The notes beneath the pieces are model-generated. The model saw nothing but the letters and a program-made list of their open reading frames with translations. It was not told the origin of the DNA and did not search any database. A DNA stretch of 37,845 nucleotides from Candidatus Frankia nodulisporulans (lineage in GTDB: Bacteria; Actinomycetota; Actinomycetes; Frankiales; Frankiaceae), in the NCBI RefSeq assembly GCF_902806475.1, contig NZ_CADCWS010000015.1, positions 1 through 37,845 of the forward strand, read 5' to 3'. Below are positions 16,921 through 26,200 of this stretch, in pieces. The first letter of the stretch is position 1; every line of letters starts with the position of its first letter. Position numbers and translations under genes: made by a program.

Positions 16921-17933
16921 TCTCGCCGCGCCTGCGCCGGCTGACCCTCCCAGCGGCCGCACTGCTCGCCGTCGTCCTCACCGCCACGACGGCGTGTGGT
17001 TCCGACGATGACGCGGGCAGCGCACAGCGAGCGGCCACGGTGCTGCTCGACTGGGAACCCAACCCGGACCATCTGGCCCTCTACGCGGCGCTGGACGGCG
17101 GTGACTACCGGGATGCCGGGCTCAACGTCACGCTGCGCTCGCCGTCCGACCCGTCCGATCCGTTGAAGCTGGTCAGCACCGGCACCGTTGACCTGGGCAT
17201 CTCCTACGAACCCGAGGTGATCATCGGGGCGGCGCAGAAGCTCGACGTGGTGGCGGTGGGCGCGCTCGTCCCGACCGCCCTCAACTCGATCATGGCGATC
17301 GGGTCGGCCGGTATCACCAGCGCCGCGGATCTCGCCGGCAAGACGATCGGCACCGCGGGGCTCAGTACCGACGAGGCGTTCCTGGATGCCATCGCCCGCG
17401 CGAACAAGATCGATCCGGCGTCGCTGCACCGGGTGGACGTCGGCGCCGACCTGCTTCCGGCGATGATCTCGAAGAAGGTCGACGCGACGCTCGGCGCCTA
17501 CCGCAACGTCGAGGGTGTCACGCTCACCGCCCGTAACCTGGCACCGAAGGTCATCCCGGTGACCGACGCCGGCGTGCCGCAGTACGACGAGCTCGTGATC
17601 GTCGCCAAGCGGAGTCGACTCGCCAGCGACCCGGCCTACGCCACCCTCGTGCGCGACTTCCTGCGGGCGACCGCCGCCGGCAACGCGAAGGCACTCGCCG
17701 ATCCGGAGCAGGCGAGCGAGACGCTGCGCGACGCCGCCGACGGCTACGACCCCAAGCTCCTGCCCACCATGATCAAGGAAACGGCGCCGCTGCTGCGCAA
17801 CCCGGATGGCTTCGGCCGGATGGACGTCACCGACTGGACGTCGTTCATCACCTGGATGCGCACGGAGAAGCTGATCACGTCCACGGTCGCGGCCGCGGAC
17901 GTCGTCACCAACCAGTACCTGCCCGCCCGGTGA
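16917..17933 (+). CDS. Thiamine-precursor (formylaminopyrimidine-type) binding lipoprotein, ThiY-like
   Basis: A 338-residue NMT1/ThiY-family solute-binding protein. The N-terminus is a lipoprotein signal: basic residues, hydrophobic core, then TATTACGSDD with Cys27 as likely lipidation site (the lipobox is slightly atypical). The mature part opens with VLLDWEPNPDHLALYAALDGGDY, the diagnostic segment of ThiY proteins. These bind N-formyl-4-amino-5-aminomethyl-2-methylpyrimidine, a thiamine degradation product. VSTGTVDLGISYEPEV and GKTIGTAGLSTDEAFLDAI are conserved ligand-pocket segments. The ATG at 16917 follows GAGAAGGGA and overlaps the permease stop. It supplies ligand to the preceding permease and ATPase. 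Confidence 0.92.
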   Translation: MISPRLRRLTLPAAALLAVVLTATTACGSDDDAGSAQRAATVLLDWEPNPDHLALYAALDGGDYRDAGLNVTLRSPSDPSDPLKLVSTGTVDLGISYEPEVIIGAAQKLDVVAVGALVPTALNSIMAIGSAGITSAADLAGKTIGTAGLSTDEAFLDAIARANKIDPASLHRVDVGADLLPAMISKKVDATLGAYRNVEGVTLTARNLAPKVIPVTDAGVPQYDELVIVAKRSRLASDPAYATLVRDFLRATAAGNAKALADPEQASETLRDAADGYDPKLLPTMIKETAPLLRNPDGFGRMDVTDWTSFITWMRTEKLITSTVAAADVVTNQYLPAR

Positions 17934-18693
17934 GCGAGCCGGTTCCCCTACCGGCGCCCGCGACGGGCCAGCCGTCCGACCTCGGTGGCTTCGCCGCCGT
18001 GCCCGGCGTCGCCACGTCCGGGTCGTTCACCGCGCAGCTGTGGACGTCGACGCGGGAGATCTACCAGGCGATCCTGCGCCATCCGTTCCTCACCGGGCTC
18101 ACCGACGGCAGCCTGCCCCGGTCGGCGTTCGGCCGCTTCATCGTGCAGGACACCCATTACCTGCGCGACTACGCACGGGCGTTGGCGGTGCGCGCGGCCA
18201 AGGCACCGACCGAAGCGGATGTGCGCGCCCTGGCCACCGACGCCGCCGATGCCATCGCCGCCGAACAGGCGATGCACGCCGACCTGCGCCAGGCCCTGGC
18301 CGGCGACGGGGACGGGGGTGGTGCGGCCGGGGTGCGGGACCTCGTCGGGCCGACGACGCGGGCGTACACCAGCTATCTGCTGGCCACCGGGTACGGCGGG
18401 TCGTTCCTCGAAGGTCTCGCCGCGGTGCTGCCCTGCTACTGGATCTACGCCCGGGTGGGCGCGGAACTGCTCGCCGCGTCCTCCCCGGATCCGCTCTACG
18501 CCCGTTGGATCGCCGCCTACGGCGATCCGGCCTTCCAGACGGTGGCCGACCGGGTCATCGCGCTCACCGCTCGGTCGGCGCGCAGGCGTCGCCGACCGAG
18601 CGGGAACGCGCCACCGACCATTTCGTCATCACCGCGCGCTACGAGTGGATGTTCTGGGACGCCGCCTGGCGCGGTGAGACCTGGCCGGTCTGA
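17930..18693 (+). CDS. tenA: TenA family aminopyrimidine aminohydrolase, apparent frameshift near the 3' end
   Basis: TenA hydrolyses aminopyrimidines from degraded thiamine to the HMP precursor and so completes salvage after import. The frame from the GTG at 17930 (overlapping the upstream TGA) contains IVQDTHYLRDYARAL with Asp74, and GGSFLEGLAAVLPCYWIYARVG with Cys169, the class C catalytic cysteine. After VIALTARSAR the frame degenerates. The conserved end (GAQASPTERERATDHFV, YEWMFWDAAWRGETWPV, with the Glu-containing terminal motif) continues in the neighbouring frame to the TGA at 18691-18693. One missing base near 18569 explains it, giving about 254 residues when repaired. Without repair the protein would have a wrong ~80-residue tail ending at 18790, running through the terminator. 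Confidence 0.9.
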
Positions 18694-18705
18694 GCGCACC
18701 GCCGC

Positions 18706-18746
18706 CCGACCGTCCCGTACCGACACGGCTGGTACGGGACGGTCGG
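18706..18746. terminator. Strong bidirectional terminator between the thi and PKS operons
   Basis: A perfect 16-bp inverted repeat (CCGACCGTCCCGTACC at 18706-18721, its complement at 18731-18746) encloses a 9-nt loop. It sits between two convergent stops (18693 and 18748), so it can end both operons. Confidence 0.85.
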
Positions 18747-18747
18747 C

Positions 18748-20619
18748 TCAGAGCTCGCGACGGGCGATGATCAGGCAGGTGCTGGAGTAGCGGGGGGCGT
18801 GGACGAAACGCCGGCAGAGGCGGTCGGCCACCCGGGCCAGGGTCAGCAGCGGGCTCACGATCGCCATCATCAGCGCCCAGGCGACCGTCGCGACCGGGCC
18901 GGCGGCCCGGCGCAACCAGGGCATCGGCTGGGGGGCGACGGCGTTGACGGCGAACCGCAGTGCCAGCGTGAGATCGCCGGGGCCGCAGGGGGCGGCGAAG
19001 CGGACCAGCACGGGCCGCAGGCCCCGGTCGGTCAGCGCGGCGAGCAGGTTGTCCACCGGGATGAAGTGGGCGCGTTCGGGGATGGCCCAGCCGGACCAGA
19101 ACCGGCCGAGCAGCCGTGCCTGCACCGATTCGGCGTTCGCCAGTTCGCACAGCAGCAGGCCGCCGGCGGGCAGGGCCTTGGTGACGGCGTCGAGTTCGGC
19201 GGACGGGTCCTCGCTGCCTTCGAGATAGCCGAACATGCTGATCACGTCGTACTGGCCGGCGACGGAGTCCGCGATGTCGGAAAGCCGCCCGTGGTAGGCG
19301 TGGTCGACCCAGCCGCGGCGCAGGCCCTCGTCGAGGCAGGCGGAGCTGTCCGCTCCGTCGAACACGGTGGCCGGCCAGCGTTCGCGGGCGGCGTTGGGCA
19401 GATGCCCGAAGCGGGAACCGACGTCCAGCCAGGTGCGGGGCAGCCCGAACGGCCGCACGGCGGCGACCTGGTCGCGTCGGTCCCGGGCGATCACCGCGAG
19501 CACCCGTTCGCCGAGGTCAGCGCGCAGCCCGTCGTACCGGTCGCGCTCGTAGAACTCCTGCCCCTCGGCGTTCAGCGCCGGGTTGAGGAACATGTGCCCG
19601 CAGTGCTCGCAACGGTCGAGGGTGAACTCGCCGGGTTTGCGCAGCAGCATGTCGGGGGCGACCAGCCGGACGGCGAGTTCCGTCGACCCGCACCACGGGC
19701 AGTCGTCACGGGCCCGGCGCAGGAACCGGTCGAGACCTTCCTGCACCTCGCGGTGGTAGGCGTCACGGCTGGCGGCGCGGCGCGCCCGGGCGGCGTGTTT
19801 GACCGGGTCGGCGGGCAGACCGGCGGCCTTGGCCGCGGCGGCCCGCGCCGACTGGGTCCGTCCGGCCCGCACCGAGTCGATGACGAACAGCACACCGCCG
19901 AGGATCCGCACCAGCGGTGAGCGGATCAGGTCGCGGGGGGCCAGCGGCACCCGGCCGGCGCAGACGACGAACGGCTGGAACCAGAACAGGGCCAGCGCGG
20001 TGATGCCCCACGCCTGGTTGTAGTGCAGACCGATACCGGTGGCGGCCTGGGGGACGAACGGGAAAAGCTGGTAACGCCGGGTGAACCGGTAGGCCCGCTG
20101 CTGCACCCGGGCCCGCATCGCGGCGTCGTCGCGGGCGGCCCGCAGACCGGGCAGGACGGCCAGGTCGGTCGAGTCCGAGGCGAACAGCTTCACCCGCTCG
20201 GTGATGTCGACGAGTTCGACCGGGTCGAAGTCCTCCCGGGGGCTGATCCCGGCGCGGTCGAGGATCTCCGAACGCACCAGCAGCGCCTGGAAGGCCCCCC
20301 GGCCCGGCACGCAGCGGTCGGTGCGGTAGATGCGGGTGTCGACCATCCGGGCGACGTCGAGAGCGCGTTCGACGGTCAGGTCGGTCGGCACCAGGTCGAG
20401 GACGTCGAGGTGGTCCCGGCTGGCGTGGTAGCTGGCGGCTCGACGGGCACCCTCGGTCATCTCGACGCCGGCTGCGACGAGGAACTCGTGCCGCGGGTCG
20501 ACCGGCCGGCCGGAGGCGGGAACGGTCTCCAACCGGCGCAGCCGGCCACGCAGCCGCACCGCATTGATGATCAACCCGACGCACACCGCGGGCGCCAACC
20601 ACGCGAGCAGCCCGCTCAC
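18748..20619 (-). CDS. Membrane-associated zinc-ribbon SAM methyltransferase with an unknown N-terminal domain
   Basis: A 623-residue protein. It opens with a membrane segment (about residues 4-22). A ~270-residue domain I do not recognise follows (DHLDVLDLVPTDLTVERALDVARM, then CVPGRGAFQALLVRSEIL), including a second hydrophobic stretch (about 193-222). From about 304 it has a zinc ribbon, CPWCGS and CEHCGHMFLNP, as in methyltransferases of the Methyltransf_13/23 type. The class I SAM motif LDVGSRFGHLP follows (about 396), then YDVISMFGYLEGSEDP as the post-II region. A further hydrophobic helix lies near 567-590. It is the last gene of the PKS operon, starting 1 nt after the glycosyltransferase stop (GTG at 20619). 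Methylation of the glycolipid or its sugar is inferred from position only. Confidence 0.8.
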   Translation of the reverse strand: MSGLLAWLAPAVCVGLIINAVRLRGRLRRLETVPASGRPVDPRHEFLVAAGVEMTEGARRAASYHASRDHLDVLDLVPTDLTVERALDVARMVDTRIYRTDRCVPGRGAFQALLVRSEILDRAGISPREDFDPVELVDITERVKLFASDSTDLAVLPGLRAARDDAAMRARVQQRAYRFTRRYQLFPFVPQAATGIGLHYNQAWGITALALFWFQPFVVCAGRVPLAPRDLIRSPLVRILGGVLFVIDSVRAGRTQSARAAAAKAAGLPADPVKHAARARRAASRDAYHREVQEGLDRFLRRARDDCPWCGSTELAVRLVAPDMLLRKPGEFTLDRCEHCGHMFLNPALNAEGQEFYERDRYDGLRADLGERVLAVIARDRRDQVAAVRPFGLPRTWLDVGSRFGHLPNAARERWPATVFDGADSSACLDEGLRRGWVDHAYHGRLSDIADSVAGQYDVISMFGYLEGSEDPSAELDAVTKALPAGGLLLCELANAESVQARLLGRFWSGWAIPERAHFIPVDNLLAALTDRGLRPVLVRFAAPCGPGDLTLALRFAVNAVAPQPMPWLRRAAGPVATVAWALMMAIVSPLLTLARVADRLCRRFVHAPRYSSTCLIIARREL

Positions 20620-20620
20620 C

Positions 20621-21826
20621 TCATGCGACCAACTTCTCGACGTGGTCGGCCGCGGCGGCGACCCCGCCGGCGAGCCGGAAGGCGTCGCGCAGCCGCTCGG
20701 CCGCGAGTCGGTGGATCGGGTCGTCCAGAACGGCGCTCACCGCGGCCCGCACATTGGACGCGGCGGCGCGGCCGAACTTGATCCGCACCCCGGCGCCGGT
20801 GCGCACCACCTGTTCGGCGATGATCGGCTGATCATCACGGACGGGGGCGACGACCAGGGGCAGGCCGTGGGTGAGCGCCTCGCACACGGTGTTGTTACCG
20901 GCGTGGCAGACCACCGCCGACAGCCTGCTCATCAGCTCGATCTGCGGCACCGACTCGGTGACCAGCAGGTCGTCGGGGGCGTTGAGGTCGTCGATGAGCC
21001 CCGGTGGGGCCACCACGATCGCCTGCACCCGGTCGGTGAGGGTCAGCAGCCCTTCCGCCGCGGCCCGCAGGAACCGGCCACCGGCCTCCCGGGTGACGGT
21101 GCCCAGCGAGACGAGCACCGCGGCGCGCCGCGGGTCCAGCCACTCCCAGGGAAACGGGGTACTGGCGACCCGCAGTCCACCGGCGGCGCTGCCGACGAAG
21201 ACCGTGTTGCGGGGTGCGACCGACACCTGCGGGGTGTCCGGGCGGCGCAACAGGTCGGCGACGGAGAAGACGATGACCAGTTCGTCGGAGAAGCGCAGAT
21301 CGACGGCGTCCGCGTCCGCGCTGGTCAGGCCGTGGGTGAGCTGGAAGTCGCGGAGCAGCCCGCGGACCCACTGGCCGAGACCGGCGAGCACCCCGTAGGG
21401 ATCGTCGAGTTCGGCGGAGGTGGTGGCGAGGGTCGCCCAGTGCAGCCCGTGGCGCCGGGCGACCAAGGCCGCGCCGATCGCCTGCTGGTCGGCGACGATC
21501 GCGTCCGGGTGGAACCGCGCGACGACCTGTTCGATCGCGGGGATCATCGCGGTGTTCAGCGGAAGCAGGAACTCCTCCCACAGGAACTTCAGCGACGCCG
21601 GGCCGCGCAGCCCACGCGAACGGGCGACGACGGCCTCCCGGTCGGCGTCGCCGGGCAGGTCCGGCAACCCGAACACGGTCATCCCGGCGGGGATCAGATG
21701 GCCGATCACGTCCAGGTGGCCGGCGATCGCGACCTCATGGCCGCGGGCGGCGAGTTCACCGGCGACCCCGATCGCCGGGTTGACATGCCCGGTCAGCGGC
21801 GGAACCACGAACAGCACCCGGCTCAT
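20621..21826 (-). CDS. MGT-type (GT1) glycosyltransferase
   Basis: A 401-residue GT-B glycosyltransferase of the macrolide/UGT-like family. The N-terminus MSRVLFVVPPLTGHVNPAIGVAGELAARGHEV is the acceptor-domain signature. The C-terminal half has VLVSLGTVTR and the nucleotide-sugar motif VPQIELMSRLSAVVCHAG, then NNTVCEALTHGLPLVVAPVRDDQPI. Such enzymes move a sugar from a nucleotide donor to a hydroxyl of a lipid or polyketide. I start it at the ATG at 21826, which overlaps the hydrolase TGA (ATGA); the frame is open further upstream but encodes no family sequence. No sugar-biosynthesis genes are in the window, so a common cellular sugar is the simplest donor. It probably glycosylates the PKS product. 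Confidence 0.92.
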   Translation of the reverse strand: MSRVLFVVPPLTGHVNPAIGVAGELAARGHEVAIAGHLDVIGHLIPAGMTVFGLPDLPGDADREAVVARSRGLRGPASLKFLWEEFLLPLNTAMIPAIEQVVARFHPDAIVADQQAIGAALVARRHGLHWATLATTSAELDDPYGVLAGLGQWVRGLLRDFQLTHGLTSADADAVDLRFSDELVIVFSVADLLRRPDTPQVSVAPRNTVFVGSAAGGLRVASTPFPWEWLDPRRAAVLVSLGTVTREAGGRFLRAAAEGLLTLTDRVQAIVVAPPGLIDDLNAPDDLLVTESVPQIELMSRLSAVVCHAGNNTVCEALTHGLPLVVAPVRDDQPIIAEQVVRTGAGVRIKFGRAAASNVRAAVSAVLDDPIHRLAAERLRDAFRLAGGVAAAADHVEKLVA

Positions 21827-22743
21827 CCGCGGCCGCCCTCCGCCGCGGCCGCGGGCCGGGGGGTGTTGAGATCGGGCGGCGGCACCATGTCGGTCACCCA
21901 CCGCGGGGTCTCGAAACGCCGTTCGGTCCGCGGGACGTAGACGGGCGGTTCGGTGCCGCGATCCTCGAACAGCCACCAGCGCATCAGCTCACGCAGGTAG
22001 CCGGTGGCCTCCCGCAGCACCATGTGGGTGTGGTGGGCGAGGACCACCAGGGTCGTGTCCGGGATGACCGATGTGAGGGTCTCGGCCTGGTCGACGATGT
22101 CCGAGTTCTCCCCGTAGACGACGAGGACGGGCATCGCCAGTCGACCGAGCGCCTCGGTGGAGAACGGCTGGGTCGCCAGCATGTCGCCGGCGATCGTCGT
22201 CTCCTGCAGCAGCCGGCGGGCCGAGCGGGTCGCGCGGCCCGCGACCCGACCGGCGGCCTGCTGCAACCACTGCTCGACCTCGTCGTCGGACATCGCCGCG
22301 AGGATCTGGCTCAGCGACCGGGCCATCTCCTCGCCGAGCCCCTCCAGCAGGAACGGCGGTTCGATCAGGGTCAGACTCGCCACCCGTTCGCCGTGTTCCA
22401 GCCCGTAGGCGAGGGCCATCGTCGCGCCGTAGCTGTTGCCGACGAGGTGCACCGGCTGGTCCACGCCGAGCTCGTCGAGCAGGCCCGTCAGGTCGGCCAG
22501 CGAGTCGGTGAGCCGGTAGCCCTCCGGGGTGCGTTCGCTGCGGCCGTGACCACGCAGGTCGTAGCAGATGACGTCGCAGCCGGCATCGGCGAGATAGGTG
22601 CCCAGCGACAGATAGAAACTGGACATGTTGTCCATGACCATGCCGTGCAGCATCACGACGGTCGGGATGTCGGTGCCCGCACCGCCTGGCGGGCCGATCC
22701 GCTGCACGTGCAGCCGGACGTCGTTCGCGACGATCTCACTCAC
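21823..22743 (-). CDS. Alpha/beta-hydrolase (possible product-releasing thioesterase)
   Basis: A 306-residue alpha/beta-hydrolase fold protein. The oxyanion strand is VVMLHGMVMDN; LVGNSYGATMAL holds the nucleophile elbow with Ser104; LVVYGENSDIVDQ supplies the acid region; VLAHHTHMVLRE supplies His. A C-terminal extension (about 40 residues) is Pro/Arg-rich. The start is GTG at 22743 or GTG at 22749, both downstream of AGGAG; I prefer 22743 for spacing. The operon otherwise lacks a thioesterase domain, so hydrolysis or transfer of the finished acyl chain from the ACP is a reasonable inference. Epoxide or ester hydrolase roles are also possible. The stop overlaps the glycosyltransferase ATG. 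Confidence 0.88.
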   Translation of the reverse strand: MSEIVANDVRLHVQRIGPPGGAGTDIPTVVMLHGMVMDNMSSFYLSLGTYLADAGCDVICYDLRGHGRSERTPEGYRLTDSLADLTGLLDELGVDQPVHLVGNSYGATMALAYGLEHGERVASLTLIEPPFLLEGLGEEMARSLSQILAAMSDDEVEQWLQQAAGRVAGRATRSARRLLQETTIAGDMLATQPFSTEALGRLAMPVLVVYGENSDIVDQAETLTSVIPDTTLVVLAHHTHMVLREATGYLRELMRWWLFEDRGTEPPVYVPRTERRFETPRWVTDMVPPPDLNTPRPAAAAEGGRG

Positions 22744-22840
22744 TCGCACCACTCTCCTGCTCGGTCGCTGAGTCCCCCAGCACCGCTGTCCCCCAGTACG
22801 GCTGTTACCCGGATGCCTGTCCCTCGGGACGGCTGTCGGC

Positions 22841-23215
22841 TCAGATCGAACCGGTCGTCGCCGGGGTGGGCTGGCTGTCGACGACGAACTCCACCACCTC
22901 ACCGACCCGCATGTTGATGACCTGGTCGACGTCCCGGGTGGCCAGGAAACCGACGAAGTCGACGGCGTCGCCGTACCGCTCACGCAGCCGGTCGGCGAGC
23001 GCGACGAACTCGATGCTTTCCAGTTCGAGGTCCTCGCTGAACGACGTGTCCATAGTGATCTTCATGTCGAACGCGTATTCCTCGCCAATGACGTCGCGGA
23101 CGTCTTCGGCGATCTCCTCGAGCACGCGGGTCTCCACCGCTGGCCGGTCCATCTGCGCCACCTTTTCCCCGGTCGCCGCTGGGACGCCGGTCACGATTGT
23201 CTGCTGCGCTGTCAT
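22841..23215 (-). CDS. Stand-alone acyl carrier protein
   Basis: A 124-residue acidic carrier protein. The core (about residues 28-110) includes VLEEIAEDVRDVIGEE, then SFSEDLELESIEFVALADRL with Ser67 as the 4'-phosphopantetheine attachment site, and DFVGFLATRDVDQVINMRVGEVVEFV as the last helix. Both ends are extended beyond a usual ~80-residue ACP. The ATG overlaps the PKS2 stop (ATGA), so it is made with the synthase. It may carry the starter, the growing chain or the finished product for glycosylation. The PPTase domain fused to PKS2 is its likely activator. A 97-bp gap separates it from the hydrolase gene and contains a small GTCCC/GGGAC hairpin. Confidence 0.93.
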   Translation of the reverse strand: MTAQQTIVTGVPAATGEKVAQMDRPAVETRVLEEIAEDVRDVIGEEYAFDMKITMDTSFSEDLELESIEFVALADRLRERYGDAVDFVGFLATRDVDQVINMRVGEVVEFVVDSQPTPATTGSI

Positions 23216-26200
23216 CTGGAAAAGCTCCGTTCCCCGACACCGTCACGCTGGTGCGCACCGCCGGGACGCCCGGCCACGACATCGGCCTCGACCTCGGGTG
23301 AGGTCCAGGCGACGACATAGCGCGCGGGAATGTCGGCACGGTCGGCGGACGCCGCGGAATCCGGACGGCCGGAGCCGATCCGCGCATCGTCGGGCAGAAT
23401 CCGGCCGGCGGCATCCACGGTACGCAATGCCACCCACCGCCCATACGACCGCCGGTCGCCCCCGGCCCCCGGTTCCCCCGCGGCCTGATCACCCACGGCC
23501 AGGTCACCGGCCACGGTGACCCGCAGCAGCAACGGCGGGCCGGCCGTGCCGCTGGCGGGAAACGACGACCACACCGGCGGCGCCGGATACGGTCCGTCGA
23601 CGACGAACTGGCGTGGACGACCCGCCAGACCCGTGCCCCGCGCCTTCGCCGCCGCCTCCTTCGCCGCCCACAGCCGGGTGAACCACACCGCCCGCGCCGC
23701 GGCGTCGTCGCCGGCGAGCCGGTCGAGCAGATCCACCTCGGACGGGGTGAGCGCGGCCCGCTCCACGCCGGGGGCGCGCGCCACGATCCGCTCCACGTCG
23801 ATGCCGACCGAACCGGCGGCCGACACCAGCGCGACGGCCAGTTCCGGCTTGTGCGCCAGCGACACCCAGGGCGCGTCAAGGACCGGCACACCCGCCCGCA
23901 CCGGCAGCGGCCGGACCCGGGGGGCACCGAGCGGGTCGTTGTCGATCCCGACCTCGATCGCCCAGACCGGCCCGGCACCGCGGTCCCACAGCCAGCGACG
24001 GACGGCGTCCTGAGCGGCGATGCGGCCCAGCAGCCGGCCGCGGGCGGCCCGCGGGTTCAGTGCGGCGAGCCTGGCCCGGGCCTCCGCGTCCAGGTAGTGA
24101 CGCACGATCAGTTCCCGGGAGGCCGACTCGCTCCACCGGTCGAGCGCCACCAGCCAGCCCTCACCGGCGGGCTGCGCGACGGTGTGCAGCTCCGGGGAAC
24201 GCACCATCGTCCACAGCACCGCGTCGTTGGCGAACCGGCGATCGGTCCAGGCGGTGATGATCGCCCAGCACCGCCCGTCGGCCCGGCGCAGTTCCAGATC
24301 GGCGACGACGGTCCGCTCGGCCACCGCGCGGATGCGCACCACGCAGTCCAACGCCTCGCCGACGACCGGCGGCGGGCCGAAGAAACGCACGTCCGCGATG
24401 GACTGGGGCAGCAGCAGCGAATTCTGCGCCAGATGTTCCATCGCCCAGTACCCGAACAGCTGCCCGGCGTTGTCCAACAACGCTCCGGACGCGGACGGCA
24501 CCCGCAGCCGCCCCCGAACACCACCCGAGGCGATCCCGTCGATGTGTTCGACGCCCTGATAGCCGGGGCCGTGGAACAGAAACCGGCCGCGGTAGAGATC
24601 CGGCCCCTGCTGGCGCGGCGCACGTTCGTCCGGCAGGACGGGTGTGCCCGCCGGAGCCGGCAGATCCGCGGTGGTCGGACTCGTCACCGGTGGGCTCGGA
24701 TAGCCGGCGGCGAACAGCACCGTGCCGCGGGCGTACCCCTCGACACTGACCCGCACCGCTTCGACCGCTTCGAGTTCCCCGGCCGCCGTGCCGTCGTCGC
24801 GCGGCCCGCGCTCCAGCGCGGCGGGCTCGACCGCGCTCAGGGTGATCGTCACCTCGACGGCGGGCTCGATCGCGAGCCAGCGCAGCGCCCGCACGTCCCG
24901 CAGCCCGATCGGCACCCGTCCGGGTAGCAGCGCCGCCGCCTCGGCGATCATCAGCTCCAGGACCTCGGTCATCGGCACGACCGGAAAATGGTCGGAATGG
25001 TCGGTCCAGCCCGGCGGCTGCCGGTAGAAGCAGTGGTCGACGACGTGCGGCATCGACGCCAGCGACAGCCGACGCACCACGGTGCGCGGCCCCGCCCCCA
25101 GCCCGGACGACGCCACCGCCCCGGATGACGGCAACCCCCCGGACGACGGCACCGCCCCGGACGGCCCAGGCGGTACGCCCGCCCCGACCGGCGCCGAGGA
25201 TCCGACCAGCCCGTTGGACGCGGCGGACCTGGACGAACCAGCCGATCTCGCGGGCACCGAGGGCCTGGACGGCCTGGACGGCCTGGACGGCCTTGAGGGT
25301 CTGGACGGTCTGGCCGGCGCGGCCACTCGCCGCCCGGGCGAGGCGCTCCGGTCGCGAGCGGCGGGCGAACCCGGCGCCGCCCCGTTCCAGCGGTCGACGA
25401 CAGCGGTCAGGGCCTGGTCCCCGTCCGCCAGCACGCCCTGCAGCTCGGCCAGCACAGGCGACCCGACCGCTCCGGGTGACCCGACGGTGGCAGGTGACCC
25501 GACGGGCACTGTGGCAGGCGCGGCCACCGGCGCGGCCTGGGGGGTCTGGGGGGTCTGGGCGGACGGGCGGCCCAGCAGGTCGGCGGCGGCGGGCCCGAGG
25601 CGCACCAGGGGCGTTCCCAGTCGCAACGGGACGGGCCGGCCTCCGCCGCGTGGCAGCTGCACGCGCCGGCCGGGCGGTGTCACGGGCGCCCCGGTTACCA
25701 CTGGGGGCGCGGGCGGCGTGGGGCGGGTCCGGCAGGGCAGCAGGTCCAGGCGCGGCGCGGCACCCTCGGCCCACAGCGCGGCGGCGACCCGGCGCAGCTG
25801 TTCCAGACCTGACCGCTTCGGTGTGTTCGAGACCAGGGAGAGATGTTCCCGTCCGCGCAGCGTGTCATCGACGAACCCGGCGATGCTGCCGACACCGACC
25901 TGCACGAACGCCCGCGCCCCGGACGCGTACAGCTCGTCGAGCAGCTCCCGGAACCGCACCGGCGCGACGAGGTGGCGCAGCGTCAGGTCGCGCACCTCGT
26001 CGTGGTCACGGGGGTAGGGCGCCGCGGTCGTCGCCGACCAGATCGGCACCGTCGCCTCGGCGAAGGTGGTGGCATCGATCGCGGTGCGCGCGACGTCCTG
26101 GTAGGGCTCGAAGAACGGGGAGTGGAAACCGGAGCGGAACGGCAACAGCCGGCCGAGCACGCCGGCGCGGCGCAGTTCGTCCAGCGCGGCGCGCACGCTG

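Noticed and set aside
18694-18790. TenA reading frame continuing to 18790
   Set aside because: The tail is Arg/Ser/Thr-rich, runs through the perfect terminator hairpin and into the convergent gene, while the conserved TenA C-terminus lies in the adjacent frame ending at 18693.
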